Assembly (NCBI RefSeq): GCF_026627255.1
Contig: NZ_JAPNLM010000019.1
Span: forward strand, 62,001-126,000
Reading direction: 5' to 3'
DNA length: 64,000 bases
Source: Streptomyces antarcticus
GTDB taxonomy: Bacteria > Actinomycetota > Actinomycetes > Streptomycetales > Streptomycetaceae
A program made the position numbers and the translations under genes. How positions within the stretch are numbered: position 1 is the first letter of the stretch; every line of letters begins with the position of its first letter. A model generated the notes under the pieces. That model was not told where the DNA came from. It searched no databases and saw nothing but the letters and a program-made list of their open reading frames with translations. Below are positions 56,445 through 64,000 of the stretch, piece by piece.

Positions 56445-57842
56445 GTGCCAGAAAGCAAGCTGCGCGTCGCCGTGCTCGCCGATTCCGATACGCGATGGAA
56501 ATGGGGCGCACTCACCGCCCGCCGTCTCGTGCCCGACCACCAGCTCACCGGATACCTGCTGCGCGGCCGCGCCACGCCCACCGACCGCCAGCTCGGCGAG
56601 GTGGGGGTCGGCGCCGACCGGCTGACCGAGGTGTCCTGCGCCGAGTTCCTCGACGGACTCGTGCGGGAGCGCTACGACGTGGTCGTCCTCGCGCTCGTCG
56701 GCGGCGCCGTCCAGGCCGTCCTGCACGGGGCCCGCGCGCTGTGGCCCGCCCCGGCCGCGCGGCCCGTACTCGTCACGGGCTACGTGGGGGTCGTCTACGA
56801 GAAGCTCGCCGACGGGCTGCTCCTGCGGCACGGGGCCGACCTCGTCCTCGCGAACTCCCGCCACGACGCCGAGCGGTTCCGCGCCGTGTACGAGGGGGTC
56901 GGCGCGGACGCCGGAGCCGTGACCGAGACGGCCCTGCCGTTCCTGGGCGGGGCGCGGTACGCCCCGCCGGCCGGTGCGGGCGCCGTTGCGGGCGCGGCCG
57001 CCGGGGCCGCCGGGTCCGCGCACCGGGTGGTCTTCGCCGTACAGCCCTCCGTGCCCGAGGGCCGCGCGGACCGTGCGTACCTGCTGGAGCGGGCGGCGCG
57101 GCACGCACGGCTGCACCCCGGCCGGGAGGTGCTGATCAAGCTCCGCAGCCGGCCCGGGGAGCACACCACGCACCTGGAGGAGCACCCGTACCAGCGACTC
57201 GCGCAGCGGCTCCCGGGCGGGCTCCCGCCCAACTGCCGCCTCGTGTACGGGAACATGGGCGAGGTACTGGACACCGCCGACCTGCTGGTCACCGTCTCGT
57301 CCACGGCCGCCCTGGAGTCCTTGCACCGGTACGTGCCGACCGCGGTCCTCACCGACCTCGGCATCCGCGAGGCCCTCGGGAACCACCACTTCCTCGGCTC
57401 GGGCTGCCTGGCCTCCTGGGACCAGCTGGACGCCGGGCTGCTCCCGCAGGGCGATCCGGAGTGGCTGCGCGCCCAGGGCGTTCGCCCGGCGGGCGGGGAC
57501 GGCGACGCGAGCACGGCCCCGGACGACAGCGCGGGCGCGGCCCCCGACGACGCCTACGCGGCCGCCCGGGAGCGGGTCGCCGCGCTGGCCGCCGAGGAGC
57601 GGCTGCCCGCCCCGGCGCCGTACTACACGCTCACCACCGCCCCCGGGTACCTGCCCGGCATCCTGGCCCGCCACCGCCTGGCCCCCGACGGCACCCCGCT
57701 GCCCGGCGCCGTGCGCGGGACCGCGGGGGAGTCCCGGCTGCGCCGCCGCCTGCGCGCCCACCTGCGCGGGGCCGCCCGCGGGGCGTACCGCCACGGCGTC
57801 CAGCGGGTGGCCCCGGTGATCCGCCGTCTGGGGGAGCTGTGA
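56445..57842 (+). CDS. DUF6716-type putative glycosyltransferase
   Basis: A 465-residue GT-B-like protein, probably of the DUF6716 family found in actinobacterial capsule and teichulosonic acid loci. It begins LRVAVLADSDTRWKWGALTARRL; a central LIKLRSRPGEHTTH and the late VTVSSTAALESLHRYVPTAVLTDLG look like the sugar-nucleotide site. GTG at 56445 has no Shine-Dalgarno sequence, but TAGTTT ends 7 nt upstream and could be a -10, implying a leaderless mRNA. The stop overlaps the GTG of the CMP-sugar synthetase (GTGA). It likely transfers a cell-wall sugar next to the nonulosonic acid chain. Confidence 0.8.
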   Translation: MPESKLRVAVLADSDTRWKWGALTARRLVPDHQLTGYLLRGRATPTDRQLGEVGVGADRLTEVSCAEFLDGLVRERYDVVVLALVGGAVQAVLHGARALWPAPAARPVLVTGYVGVVYEKLADGLLLRHGADLVLANSRHDAERFRAVYEGVGADAGAVTETALPFLGGARYAPPAGAGAVAGAAAGAAGSAHRVVFAVQPSVPEGRADRAYLLERAARHARLHPGREVLIKLRSRPGEHTTHLEEHPYQRLAQRLPGGLPPNCRLVYGNMGEVLDTADLLVTVSSTAALESLHRYVPTAVLTDLGIREALGNHHFLGSGCLASWDQLDAGLLPQGDPEWLRAQGVRPAGGDGDASTAPDDSAGAAPDDAYAAARERVAALAAEERLPAPAPYYTLTTAPGYLPGILARHRLAPDGTPLPGAVRGTAGESRLRRRLRAHLRGAARGAYRHGVQRVAPVIRRLGEL

Positions 57843-59611
57843 CCGCGCCGCGGCCCGGGGCGCCGCGGGTGCTGGCCGTCGTACCCGCCCGGGGCGGCTC
57901 CAAGGGGGTGCCGGGGAAGAACCTCGCCGAGGTCGCGGGGGTGCCGCTCGTCGCCCGCGCCGTACGGGCCTGCCTGGCCGCGCCGACCGTCACCGACGTG
58001 GTGGTCTCCACCGACTCCGCCGGGATCGCCGCGGCCGCCCGCGACGCCGGAGCCGAGCCGGTCACCCGCCCCCGGGCGATCTCCGGCGACACGGCGAGCA
58101 GCGAGGCCGCGGTCCTGCACGCGCTGGCCGCCTTCGAGGAGCTGCACGGCGCCACCGTCGACGTGGTCCTCCTGGTCCAGTGCACGAGCCCGTTCCTCAC
58201 CGCCTCCGACATCGAGTCCGTCGCCGCCGCCGTCGCCTCGGGGGAGGCCGACTCGGCCCTGACCGCGGCCCCGTTCCACGGCTTCCTCTGGCGGGAGCGC
58301 CCCGACGGGTCCGCCGCCGGGGTCAACCACGACGAGGCGTACCGCCCCAGGCGCCAGGACCGCGCCCGGGACCTGCTGGAGACCGGCGCCGCCTACGCCA
58401 TGGACGCCGCGGGCTTCCGCACCGCCGGCCACCGGTTCTTCGGCCGCGTCCTGCCCGTCGCCACCGACCCGGCGCGGGTCCTGGAGGTCGACGACCCGCA
58501 CGACCTGGCCCGGGCCCGCCTCCTCGCCCCGCTCCTCGACCCCCTGACCCCGCACCCCGAGCTCACCGCACCGCACCCCGAGCTCACCCCGCACCCCGAA
58601 CTCCCCGCACACCCCGCGCACACCCCGCACCCCGAGCTCACCGCACCTGCCGCACACCCCGTACCCCCCGTACCCACCCGAAGGACGTCGCCCGTCATGA
58701 CCGCCACCCCCCACGCCGCCGCCCGCCTGCGCACCTTCGGGTCGCGCACCGCCGGCCCCGGCCACCCCGTCTACGTCGTCGGAGAGATCGGCATCAACCA
58801 CAACGGCGACCTCGGCACCGCCTTCGCCCTGATCGACGCGGCCGCCGAAGCCGGCTGCGACGCCGTGAAGTTCCAGAAGCGCACCCCGGAGATCTGCACC
58901 CCGCGCGACCAGTGGGACATCGAGCGCGACACCCCCTGGGGCCGCATGACGTACATCGACTACCGCCACCGCGTCGAGTTCGGCGAGGACGAGTACCGGG
59001 CCATCGACACGCACTGCGCCCAGCGTGGCATCGACTGGTTCGCGTCCCCGTGGGACACCGAGGCCGTCGCCTTCCTGGAGAAGTTCGACGTCCCCGCCCA
59101 CAAGGTGGCCTCCGCCTCCCTCACCGACGACGAGCTGCTGCGCGCCCTGCGCGCCACCGGCCGCACCGTCGTCCTCTCCACCGGCATGTCCACCCCGAAG
59201 CAGATCCGCCACGCGGTGGAGGTGCTCGGCAGCGACAACATCCTGCTCTGCCACGCGACGTCGACGTACCCGGCCAAGGCCGAGGAGCTCAACCTGCGGG
59301 TGATCAACACCCTCCGGGAGGAGTACCCCAACGTCCCCATCGGCTACTCCGGCCACGAGACGGGCCTGCAGACCACCCTCGCCGCCGTCGCCCTCGGCGC
59401 CGCCTTCGTCGAGCGGCACATCACCCTCGACCGCGCGATGTGGGGCTCCGACCAGGCCGCCTCCGTCGAGCCGGGCGGCCTGACCCGCCTGGTGCGCGAC
59501 ATCCGCACCATCGAGACCGCCCTCGGCGACGGCGTCAAGCGGGTCTACGCCTCCGAGCTCGGCCCGATGAAGAAGCTCCGCCGGGTGCAGGGCACGCCGG
59601 TGGCCGTCTGA
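57839..59611 (+). CDS. CMP-nonulosonate synthetase fused in frame to NeuB-type synthase
   Basis: One open frame of 590 codons without an internal stop. Residues 1-235 are a CMP-sialic acid synthetase: the CTP loop VVPARGGSKGVPGKNL (14-29), VLLVQCTSPF, and LEVDDPHDLARA. Residues 240-286 are a Pro/His-Glu-Leu tandem linker. From residue 287 comes a NeuB TIM barrel: VYVVGEIGINHNGDLG, DAVKFQKRTPEICTP, IGYSGHETG, and the end at ELGPMKKLRRVQG. The C-terminal SAF (antifreeze-like) domain is missing. Separate genes are usual, so either this is a true fusion or the NeuB part is started internally at ATG 58697. GTG at 57839 overlaps the preceding stop. No neuC epimerase is nearby, so the sugar could be Kdn rather than Neu5Ac. 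Confidence 0.88.
   Translation: MTAPRPGAPRVLAVVPARGGSKGVPGKNLAEVAGVPLVARAVRACLAAPTVTDVVVSTDSAGIAAAARDAGAEPVTRPRAISGDTASSEAAVLHALAAFEELHGATVDVVLLVQCTSPFLTASDIESVAAAVASGEADSALTAAPFHGFLWRERPDGSAAGVNHDEAYRPRRQDRARDLLETGAAYAMDAAGFRTAGHRFFGRVLPVATDPARVLEVDDPHDLARARLLAPLLDPLTPHPELTAPHPELTPHPELPAHPAHTPHPELTAPAAHPVPPVPTRRTSPVMTATPHAAARLRTFGSRTAGPGHPVYVVGEIGINHNGDLGTAFALIDAAAEAGCDAVKFQKRTPEICTPRDQWDIERDTPWGRMTYIDYRHRVEFGEDEYRAIDTHCAQRGIDWFASPWDTEAVAFLEKFDVPAHKVASASLTDDELLRALRATGRTVVLSTGMSTPKQIRHAVEVLGSDNILLCHATSTYPAKAEELNLRVINTLREEYPNVPIGYSGHETGLQTTLAAVALGAAFVERHITLDRAMWGSDQAASVEPGGLTRLVRDIRTIETALGDGVKRVYASELGPMKKLRRVQGTPVAV
58552..58640. repeat. GCACCCCGAGCTC repeats between NeuA and NeuB domains
   Basis: The 13-mer occurs at 58552-58564, 58573-58585, 58591-58603 (one mismatch) and 58627-58639, at in-frame spacings of 21, 18 and 36. 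It encodes Pro-His-Pro-Glu-Leu units and fills what would normally be the stop codon and spacer between two genes. Confidence 0.93.
58697..59611 (+). other. NeuB domain with possible internal start
   Basis: The ATG at 58697 begins a 304-residue NeuB-like protein, MTATPHAAARLRTFG, with AAGGA (58681-58685) upstream at 11 nt. This could be the true start of a separate neuB product sharing the stop of the larger frame. Confidence 0.55.
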
Positions 59612-59616
59612 CCGTC

Positions 59617-59663
59617 CGTACGAGTTCCGCCCCCAGTCCGACGCGTACGAGTTCCGCCCCCAG
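59617..59663. repeat. 20 bp direct repeat before second GT gene
   Basis: CGTACGAGTTCCGCCCCCAG at 59617-59636 recurs exactly at 59644-59663 (period 27) in the spacer between the NeuB stop and the next start. The second copy abuts the Shine-Dalgarno sequence GAGGAG (59666-59671). Confidence 0.92.
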
Positions 59664-59677
59664 ACGAGGAGTACGTG

Positions 59678-60892
59678 GTGTCCGTGGTGCCCCCTTCCGC
59701 CTCCGCCCTGGCGTTCGTCGAGAGCCCGGTCCAACTCCTGAACGTCCTGGAGTGGGCGTACGCCCGGCCCGCCGACCCCACGGGTCCCGGCCCGGCGGGC
59801 TCCGGCCCGGCGGCCGCGGCCCCGCTGCTCGGCGGCATCCCGCGCCAGGGCCGCGACGCGGGCGCCCCCGCCCCGCACCCCGCGTCCGTACCGGCGTCCG
59901 CGTCCGCGCCCGCCGCCGACCCGCTGCGGATCGTCGTCCTGCCCCCCACCGACCCGATGTCCCGGGGCCAGCTGCGCCGGATGGCCGCCCTGGCACGTGA
60001 CGAGGGTCACGACGTCCGGTGGCAGGAGGCGCGCGGCGGCCGGCTCGCGCCGCTGAAGGCCCTCGCGGCGCTCGCGGGCGACGTCCGGGCCGCCCGCACC
60101 GTCGTCGTCGGCGACCCCTTCTCCCGGTACGTACAGCTGCTGCTGACCCTCGTGCGCGCCGAGCGGCTCGTCGTGGTCGACGACGGAACCGCCACGATGG
60201 AGTTCGTCGCCCAGACCGCCCGCGGCGAACGCCTCGTCCGCTGGCACCGGGTCGGCGCCGGGGGGCTGCCCGGCCGGGTCCGCGAGCTGGCGTACGCACC
60301 GGTCTCGGCGACCGCCCGGCGCCGGTTCACGCCGTCCGGGACGCGCACCGTGGAGCTGTTCAGCTCGATGCCGGTCACCGTCCACGGCGGCACCACCCTG
60401 CGGGTCAACGACTTCGCCTGGACCCGCGCCCGCTTCGGCCCGCCCCGCCTGACCAGGGGAACCGACCTGGTCGGGACCTCGCTCGTGGAGACCGGGGTGG
60501 TGGACCCGGCCCGCTACCTCGACGCGGTGCGCGCCCTGACCGCCGAGCACGGCGCGACCCGCTACTTCGCGCACCGCCGGGAGTCCCCCGAGAAGCTGCG
60601 CGCGCTGAGCGTGGCGACCGGGCTGGAGATCGTACGGCCGGACCTGCCGCTGGAGCTGATCGCCCGGCGCGGACCGGTGGGGCACACGGTGGTCAGCTTC
60701 CCGTCCACGGTCGTCCACACCCTGCCGTACGCCCTGAGCGGTACCGGCGTCACCGTCGCCGTATGCGATGTCGACCCCGCCTGGCTCACCGGATCCGCGT
60801 CGCCGCGCGCCCGCGGTTTCCTCGCGGGGGTCACCGACAGCGCCCGTGATGTGCGCAGACTCCCTGCCCAGACGGCCGGGGCGGCCGGATGA
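59678..60892 (+). CDS. Polysialyltransferase-like / GT52-like protein
   Basis: A 404-residue protein resembling the sialyltransferase GT52/POLYST group: ALAFVESPVQLLNVLEWAY at the N-terminus is a clear family start, RTVVVGDPFSRYVQLLLTLVRAERLVVVDDGTATMEFV follows, and the late YFAHRRESPEKLRAL and VVSFPSTVVHTLPY contain the HP-like and Ser/Thr-rich sites. A Pro/Ala insertion (about 30-85) interrupts the first domain. GTG 59678 has GAGGAG at 6 nt; GTG 59675 is too close. It ends the plus-strand arm of the nonulosonic acid cluster and is the second putative transferase acting on CMP-sugars here. Confidence 0.82.
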   Translation: MSVVPPSASALAFVESPVQLLNVLEWAYARPADPTGPGPAGSGPAAAAPLLGGIPRQGRDAGAPAPHPASVPASASAPAADPLRIVVLPPTDPMSRGQLRRMAALARDEGHDVRWQEARGGRLAPLKALAALAGDVRAARTVVVGDPFSRYVQLLLTLVRAERLVVVDDGTATMEFVAQTARGERLVRWHRVGAGGLPGRVRELAYAPVSATARRRFTPSGTRTVELFSSMPVTVHGGTTLRVNDFAWTRARFGPPRLTRGTDLVGTSLVETGVVDPARYLDAVRALTAEHGATRYFAHRRESPEKLRALSVATGLEIVRPDLPLELIARRGPVGHTVVSFPSTVVHTLPYALSGTGVTVAVCDVDPAWLTGSASPRARGFLAGVTDSARDVRRLPAQTAGAAG

Positions 60893-61017
60893 GCGCGCGA
60901 GTTTACCCCCGGCTGCGTCCGGCCATGCGTCCAGAGGCCGGGTTTCTTTCCCCTAACGGCATGAACTTTTTGTGATCTCCAGCCAGTTGGCCGGTCGGTG
61001 CGCCTACCCTTCAACGG

Positions 61018-62277
61018 GTGAACCAGTTGATGTCCCGCGAATCCCAGCCCGCCCAGCCCGCCGCGTCCGACCGGCCCGAGCTGCCCGGCAAGCTTCCGGA
61101 CCACCTGCGTGCCGAACTGATCGCCTTCCGCCGGGACTTGCACATGCATCCCGAACTCGGGCACCAGGAATTCCGTACCACGGCCGCGATCAAGGCCCGG
61201 CTGGAAAAGGCCGGCCTGCGACCACGGGTGCTGAAGTCCGGCACCGGTCTGATCTGTGACGTGGGCACCTGGGACGGCGTACGGCCCATGCTGGCCCTCC
61301 GCGCGGACATCGACGCCCTCCCCATCCCGGACGCCAAGACGCACGTCGCGTACCGCTCGACGGTCCCGGACCGGGCGCACGCCTGCGGCCACGACGTGCA
61401 CACCGCGGTGGTCCTCGGCGCGGGCCTGGTCCTCGCCGACCTCGACCGTCAGGGCCTGCTGCCCCGCCCGGTGCGGCTGCTCTTCCAGCCCGCGGAGGAG
61501 GTGCTCCCCGGCGGGGCCACCGACGCCATCGAGGCCGGGGTCCTGGACGGGGTCGGCAAGATCATCGCCGTGCACTGCGACCCCCGGGTCGACTCGGGCC
61601 GCATCGGGCTGCGGTCCGGCGCCATCACCTCGGCCTGCGACCGGCTGGAGGTCAGCCTCTCCGGTCCCGGCGGGCACACCGCCCGGCCGCACCTGACCAC
61701 CGACCTGGTGACGGCGGCCGCCCGGGTGGCGATCGACCTGCCCGCGGTGCTGTCGCGCCGGATGGACGCCCGCTCGGGCATGGCCGTCACCTGGGGCCGG
61801 ATCGAGGCGGGCCACGCCTGCAACGTCATTCCGATGCACGCCGAGCTGTCCGGGACCGTGCGCTGCCTGGACCTGGCGGCCTGGCACGAGGCCCCCGACA
61901 TGATCCACGCGGCGATCGACGAGATCGCGACGATGCACGGGGCCAAGTTCGAGATCAACCAGGTCCGCGGGGTCCCGCCGGTGGTCAACGATCCGGCGGT
62001 CACCGAACTGCTCCGCGAGGCGATGGGCGTGCGCTGCGGCGCCGAGTCGGTCGAGGACACCGAGCAGAGCCTGGGCGGGGAGGACTTCTCCTGGTACCTG
62101 GAGCACGTCCCGGGCGCCATGGCCCGGCTGGGCGTCCGCACCCCCGGCGACACCGCCAAGAGGGACCTGCACCGGGGCGACTTCGACGTCGACGAGTCCG
62201 CCATCGCGGTCGGCGTGGAGTTCTTCACGGCCGCCGCCCTGCTGGACGGCCGGCGCACCGGGCCCGCCGCCCAGTAG
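61018..62277 (+). CDS. M20-family amidohydrolase
   Basis: A 419-residue zinc peptidase of family M20D (N-acyl amino acid amidohydrolase/hippurate hydrolase type). Metal ligands are visible in RRDLHMHPELGHQEF, HACGHDVHTAVVLGA, QPAEEVLPGGA and the late EDFSWYLEHVPG. The dimerisation domain starts SLSGPGGHTARP. It hydrolyses an N-acyl or peptide amide bond; the substrate is uncertain. GTG at 61018 lacks a strong ribosome-binding site, and ATG 61030 is an alternative. A large hairpin follows the stop by 78 bp, so it is probably monocistronic. Confidence 0.92.
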   Translation: MNQLMSRESQPAQPAASDRPELPGKLPDHLRAELIAFRRDLHMHPELGHQEFRTTAAIKARLEKAGLRPRVLKSGTGLICDVGTWDGVRPMLALRADIDALPIPDAKTHVAYRSTVPDRAHACGHDVHTAVVLGAGLVLADLDRQGLLPRPVRLLFQPAEEVLPGGATDAIEAGVLDGVGKIIAVHCDPRVDSGRIGLRSGAITSACDRLEVSLSGPGGHTARPHLTTDLVTAAARVAIDLPAVLSRRMDARSGMAVTWGRIEAGHACNVIPMHAELSGTVRCLDLAAWHEAPDMIHAAIDEIATMHGAKFEINQVRGVPPVVNDPAVTELLREAMGVRCGAESVEDTEQSLGGEDFSWYLEHVPGAMARLGVRTPGDTAKRDLHRGDFDVDESAIAVGVEFFTAAALLDGRRTGPAAQ

Positions 62278-62354
62278 GACCGCCCGCCGGCTCCGCCCGC
62301 CGGAGCCCGCCCGGCCGGGTCCGGTAAAAGTCCGTACAACATCCGGCGTTCTTC

Positions 62355-62403
62355 CTGCGGAGCTGTCCAGCCCTTGGTACACAAGGGTTGGACAGCTCCG
62401 CAG
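62355..62403. terminator. Terminator hairpin after amidohydrolase
   Basis: A 22 bp stem (62355-62376 with 62382-62403) containing one G-T pair, loop GTACA. One of the most stable hairpins in the window. Confidence 0.88.
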
Positions 62404-62460
62404 TCACCAATCGGTCACTGTCCGGTTCGCGACGATCCGATAACGACTCATGAACGGGCC

Positions 62461-62488
62461 TTTAACTGACATCTACGCGCGTTACGAT
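62461..62488 (+). promoter_or_regulatory. Candidate promoter of BMP lipoprotein gene
   Basis: TTTAAC (62461-62466), 16 nt, TACGAT (62483-62488). The -10 fits the housekeeping consensus TAnnnT well; the -35 is weak. The leader to the TTG start is about 50 nt and includes GAAGGAG (62532-62538). Confidence 0.4.
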
Positions 62489-62545
62489 CGCCGCGAAACC
62501 AGCGCCGGTCGTGGCGCTTCGGTCAGGTTTTGAAGGAGCCTTCCC

Positions 62546-63622
62546 TTGCGCCGGATCACCAGGATCGCCACCGTGGGCCTCGCGTCCGCTGCGCTGGCCC
62601 TCTCGGCCACCGCCTGTGGCGGAAAGAACTCGTCGGACGCCTCGTCCTCGTCCTCGTCCTCCGCCTCGGGCGACGCGAAGGCCGCCACCGCCGCCATCGC
62701 GTACGACATCGGCGGCCGCGGCGACCAGTCGTTCAACGACGCCGCCTACGCGGGCCTCCAGAAGGCCGAGACGGACCTCAAGATCAAGGGTGCCGAGGCC
62801 GAGCCCACCGACGGTGAGGGCGAGGCCGACAAGGTCCAGCGCCTCACCGAGCTTGCCCGCAAGGGCAACAACCCGGTCATCGGTGTCGGTTTCGCCTACG
62901 CCCCGGCCATCAAGAAGGTCGCTCCGAAGTTCCCGGAGACCACCTTCGGCATCATCGACGACACCTCGGTGACCGGCCCGAACATCGCCAACCTCGTCTT
63001 CAACGAGGAGCAGGGCTCCTACCTGGCCGGCGTCGCCGCCGCCAAGGTGTCCAAGACCGGCACGGTCGGCTTCATCGGCGGTGTCGAGGTTCCGCTGATC
63101 AAGAAGTTCGAGGCCGGCTTCACCCAGGGCGTCAAGGACACCAACCCCAACGCCAAGGTGCTCTCCGCCTACCTGACGCAGCCGCCGAACTTCGACGGTT
63201 TCGCCAAGCCCGACCTCGGCAAGGCGGCCGCGCAGGGCCAGCTGAGCGCGGGCGGCGCCGACGTGGTCTACGCCGCGGCGGGCCTGGCCGGCTCCGGTGC
63301 CATCGAGGCGGCCCACGCGGCCGGCAAGTGGGCGATCGGTGTCGACTCCGACCAGTACAACCAGGCCGGTCTGTCCAAGTACAAGGACAAGATCCTGACC
63401 TCGGTCACCAAGGACGTCTCGGACTCCGTCTACAACCTGATCAAGTCGGTCAAGGACGGCAAGCCGGAGAACGGTGAGATCCGCTACGGCCTGGACAAGG
63501 ACGGCGTGGGCCTCTCCGACTCGAACCCCGAGTACAAGAAGATGGCCGACGTCATCGCCGCGGTGGAGAAGGCCAAGGCCGACATCATCTCCAAGAAGAT
63601 CACTGTCAAGACCGCGCCGTAA
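62546..63622 (+). CDS. BMP-family ABC transporter binding lipoprotein
   Basis: A 358-residue basic membrane protein (BMP/PnrA-like) family solute receptor. The signal peptide (RITRIATVGLASAALALSATAC) ends in a lipobox with Cys near residue 24; a Ser-rich tether follows, then AIAYDIGGRGDQSFNDAAYAGL, typical of nucleoside or simple-sugar binding. NLVFNEEQGSYLAGVAAA and AIGVDSDQYN match the family. The start is TTG at 62546, with GAAGGAG at 7 nt; no ATG or GTG fits. A hairpin separates it from the ABC ATPase gene, so differential expression of the receptor is likely. Purine nucleosides are the best-guess ligand. Confidence 0.93.
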   Translation: MRRITRIATVGLASAALALSATACGGKNSSDASSSSSSSASGDAKAATAAIAYDIGGRGDQSFNDAAYAGLQKAETDLKIKGAEAEPTDGEGEADKVQRLTELARKGNNPVIGVGFAYAPAIKKVAPKFPETTFGIIDDTSVTGPNIANLVFNEEQGSYLAGVAAAKVSKTGTVGFIGGVEVPLIKKFEAGFTQGVKDTNPNAKVLSAYLTQPPNFDGFAKPDLGKAAAQGQLSAGGADVVYAAAGLAGSGAIEAAHAAGKWAIGVDSDQYNQAGLSKYKDKILTSVTKDVSDSVYNLIKSVKDGKPENGEIRYGLDKDGVGLSDSNPEYKKMADVIAAVEKAKADIISKKITVKTAP

Positions 63623-63651
63623 GGCCGAGTCCGACATGTAGTCGTGGTCTC

Positions 63652-63690
63652 CGGGGTCCGGGGAGCGGTCAGTGCCGCTCCCGGACCCCG
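63652..63690 (+). terminator. Hairpin between BMP gene and ABC ATPase
   Basis: A 16 bp stem with one bulged G (63652-63668 with 63675-63690) and a 6-base loop, 30 nt after the BMP stop. It can act as a partial terminator or mRNA stabiliser so that more binding protein than ATPase is made. Confidence 0.75.
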
Positions 63691-63879
63691 AGCCGCGTCT
63701 TGTGAACCGTCACCCCGTGATTCGTTGTGGCCACTTGGCCGCACGTTTTCACTTTCGACAGTGCTACGCGCGTAGAGGCATCGTGGACGCGGTACCGTCC
63801 TGCTCCCGCCCACCCGCCCGGCCGAGTCCCGCCCTGTCTCCCCCTGCCTCCGCTCCTTCCGCGCCAAGGAGAGTGCGTC

Positions 63880-64000
63880 ATCAACGCGTCCAGCCCGCCC
63901 CCCGCCGTGGAACTGCACGGCATCACCAAGCGCTTCCCCGGCGTCGTAGCCAACAAGGACATCGCGATCACCGTCCGCAAGGGCACGGTCCATGCCCTCG
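63880..64000 (+). CDS. ABC transporter ATP-binding protein (partial)
   Basis: The first 40 codons of a sugar/nucleoside ABC ATPase, cut by the window end. The frame reads INASSPPPAVELHGITKRFPGVVANKDIAITV, the standard N-terminus of the RbsA/YufO-like double-ATPase family. The start is unclear: AAGGAGAG (63866-63873) is at the right distance for ATC at 63880 (or GTC at 63877), but neither is a canonical start. The first standard codon is GTG at 63907, without a ribosome-binding site. It partners with the BMP lipoprotein upstream. Confidence 0.85.
   Translation, partial: MNASSPPPAVELHGITKRFPGVVANKDIAITVRKGTVHAL

Noticed and set aside
1..64000. tRNA or rRNA genes
   Set aside because: I looked for cloverleaf-like segments and conserved rRNA words in the intergenic gaps and saw none; a covariance-model scan would be decisive.

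Overview
The window is a piece of a high-GC actinobacterial chromosome, almost certainly Streptomyces. Third codon positions are overwhelmingly G or C, GTG starts are frequent, translational overlaps of the GTGA/ATGA type join operon genes, and several families are typical of streptomycetes (DUF397/XRE pairs, SCO4848-type membrane protein, DUF3017, DUF6350, IcmB). As far as I remember it, the gene order (icmB, sucCD, purNH, folD, mdh, glyA, trpS, a D-Ala-D-Ala carboxypeptidase, sdhCDAB, a nonulosonic-acid glycan cluster, a BMP-type transporter) follows the central core of the S. coelicolor chromosome. I saw no tRNA, rRNA, CRISPR array, phage or intact IS element.

Layout. (1) 1-1.5 kb: a lipase-like hydrolase and the isobutyryl-CoA mutase small subunit. 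(2) 2-10.4 kb: an uncharacterised five-gene locus in two divergent arms, SWIM zinc-finger protein plus DUF5691 on the minus strand and MoxR AAA ATPase, DUF5682 and VWA protein on the plus strand. The 134 bp between the arms carries two back-to-back copies of the actinobacterial DNA-damage (RecA-independent, PafBC-type) promoter motif. This is the strongest candidate for an undescribed system. (3) 10.4-12.8 kb: sucCD behind Crp-like palindromes. (4) 12.9-23.8 kb: an XRE/sigma-like membrane protein, DUF6350, purNH, an RDD protein, folD-DUF3017 and mdh. (5) 23.9-27 kb: a three-gene unit of unknown membrane proteins in which the first two share a short Gly/Asn-rich motif. (6) 27-33.2 kb: a carboxymuconolactone-decarboxylase/MocR divergent pair, a WhiJ-like XRE/DUF397/anti-sigma locus, an EamA transporter and a lipoprotein plus glutathionylspermidine-synthase-like pair.

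(7) 33.2-37.9 kb: rocD, glyA behind a ZTP riboswitch, trpS and a 2H phosphoesterase. (8) 38-44 kb: YihY/BrkB, a D-Ala-D-Ala carboxypeptidase with a palindromic operator, a metallophosphoesterase, and a TetR operon with two TTGAAC-N2-GTTCAA operators. Next to it is a 250 bp intergenic block of large inverted repeats. (9) 44.5-49.4 kb: a small membrane protein, sdhCDAB and an OHCU decarboxylase. (10) 49.8-53.9 kb: an ECF-type sigma factor with a membrane partner, an L,D-transpeptidase lipoprotein and a LysE exporter. (11) 53.8-60.9 kb: a nonulosonic-acid (sialic/Kdn-type) cell-wall glycan cluster containing an in-frame CMP-sugar synthetase/NeuB fusion. (12) 61-64 kb: an M20 amidohydrolase, a BMP-type binding lipoprotein and the beginning of its ABC ATPase, cut by the window edge.

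Functional links: sucCD, mdh and sdhCDAB are TCA-cycle genes. purN, purH, folD and glyA form the one-carbon/purine network that the ZTP riboswitch senses. IcmB feeds methylmalonyl-CoA toward succinyl-CoA. Several proteins (lipase tail, XRE/sigma linker, YihY tail, NeuA-NeuB linker) carry in-frame tandem repeats, so low-complexity linker expansion is a recurring trait of this region.
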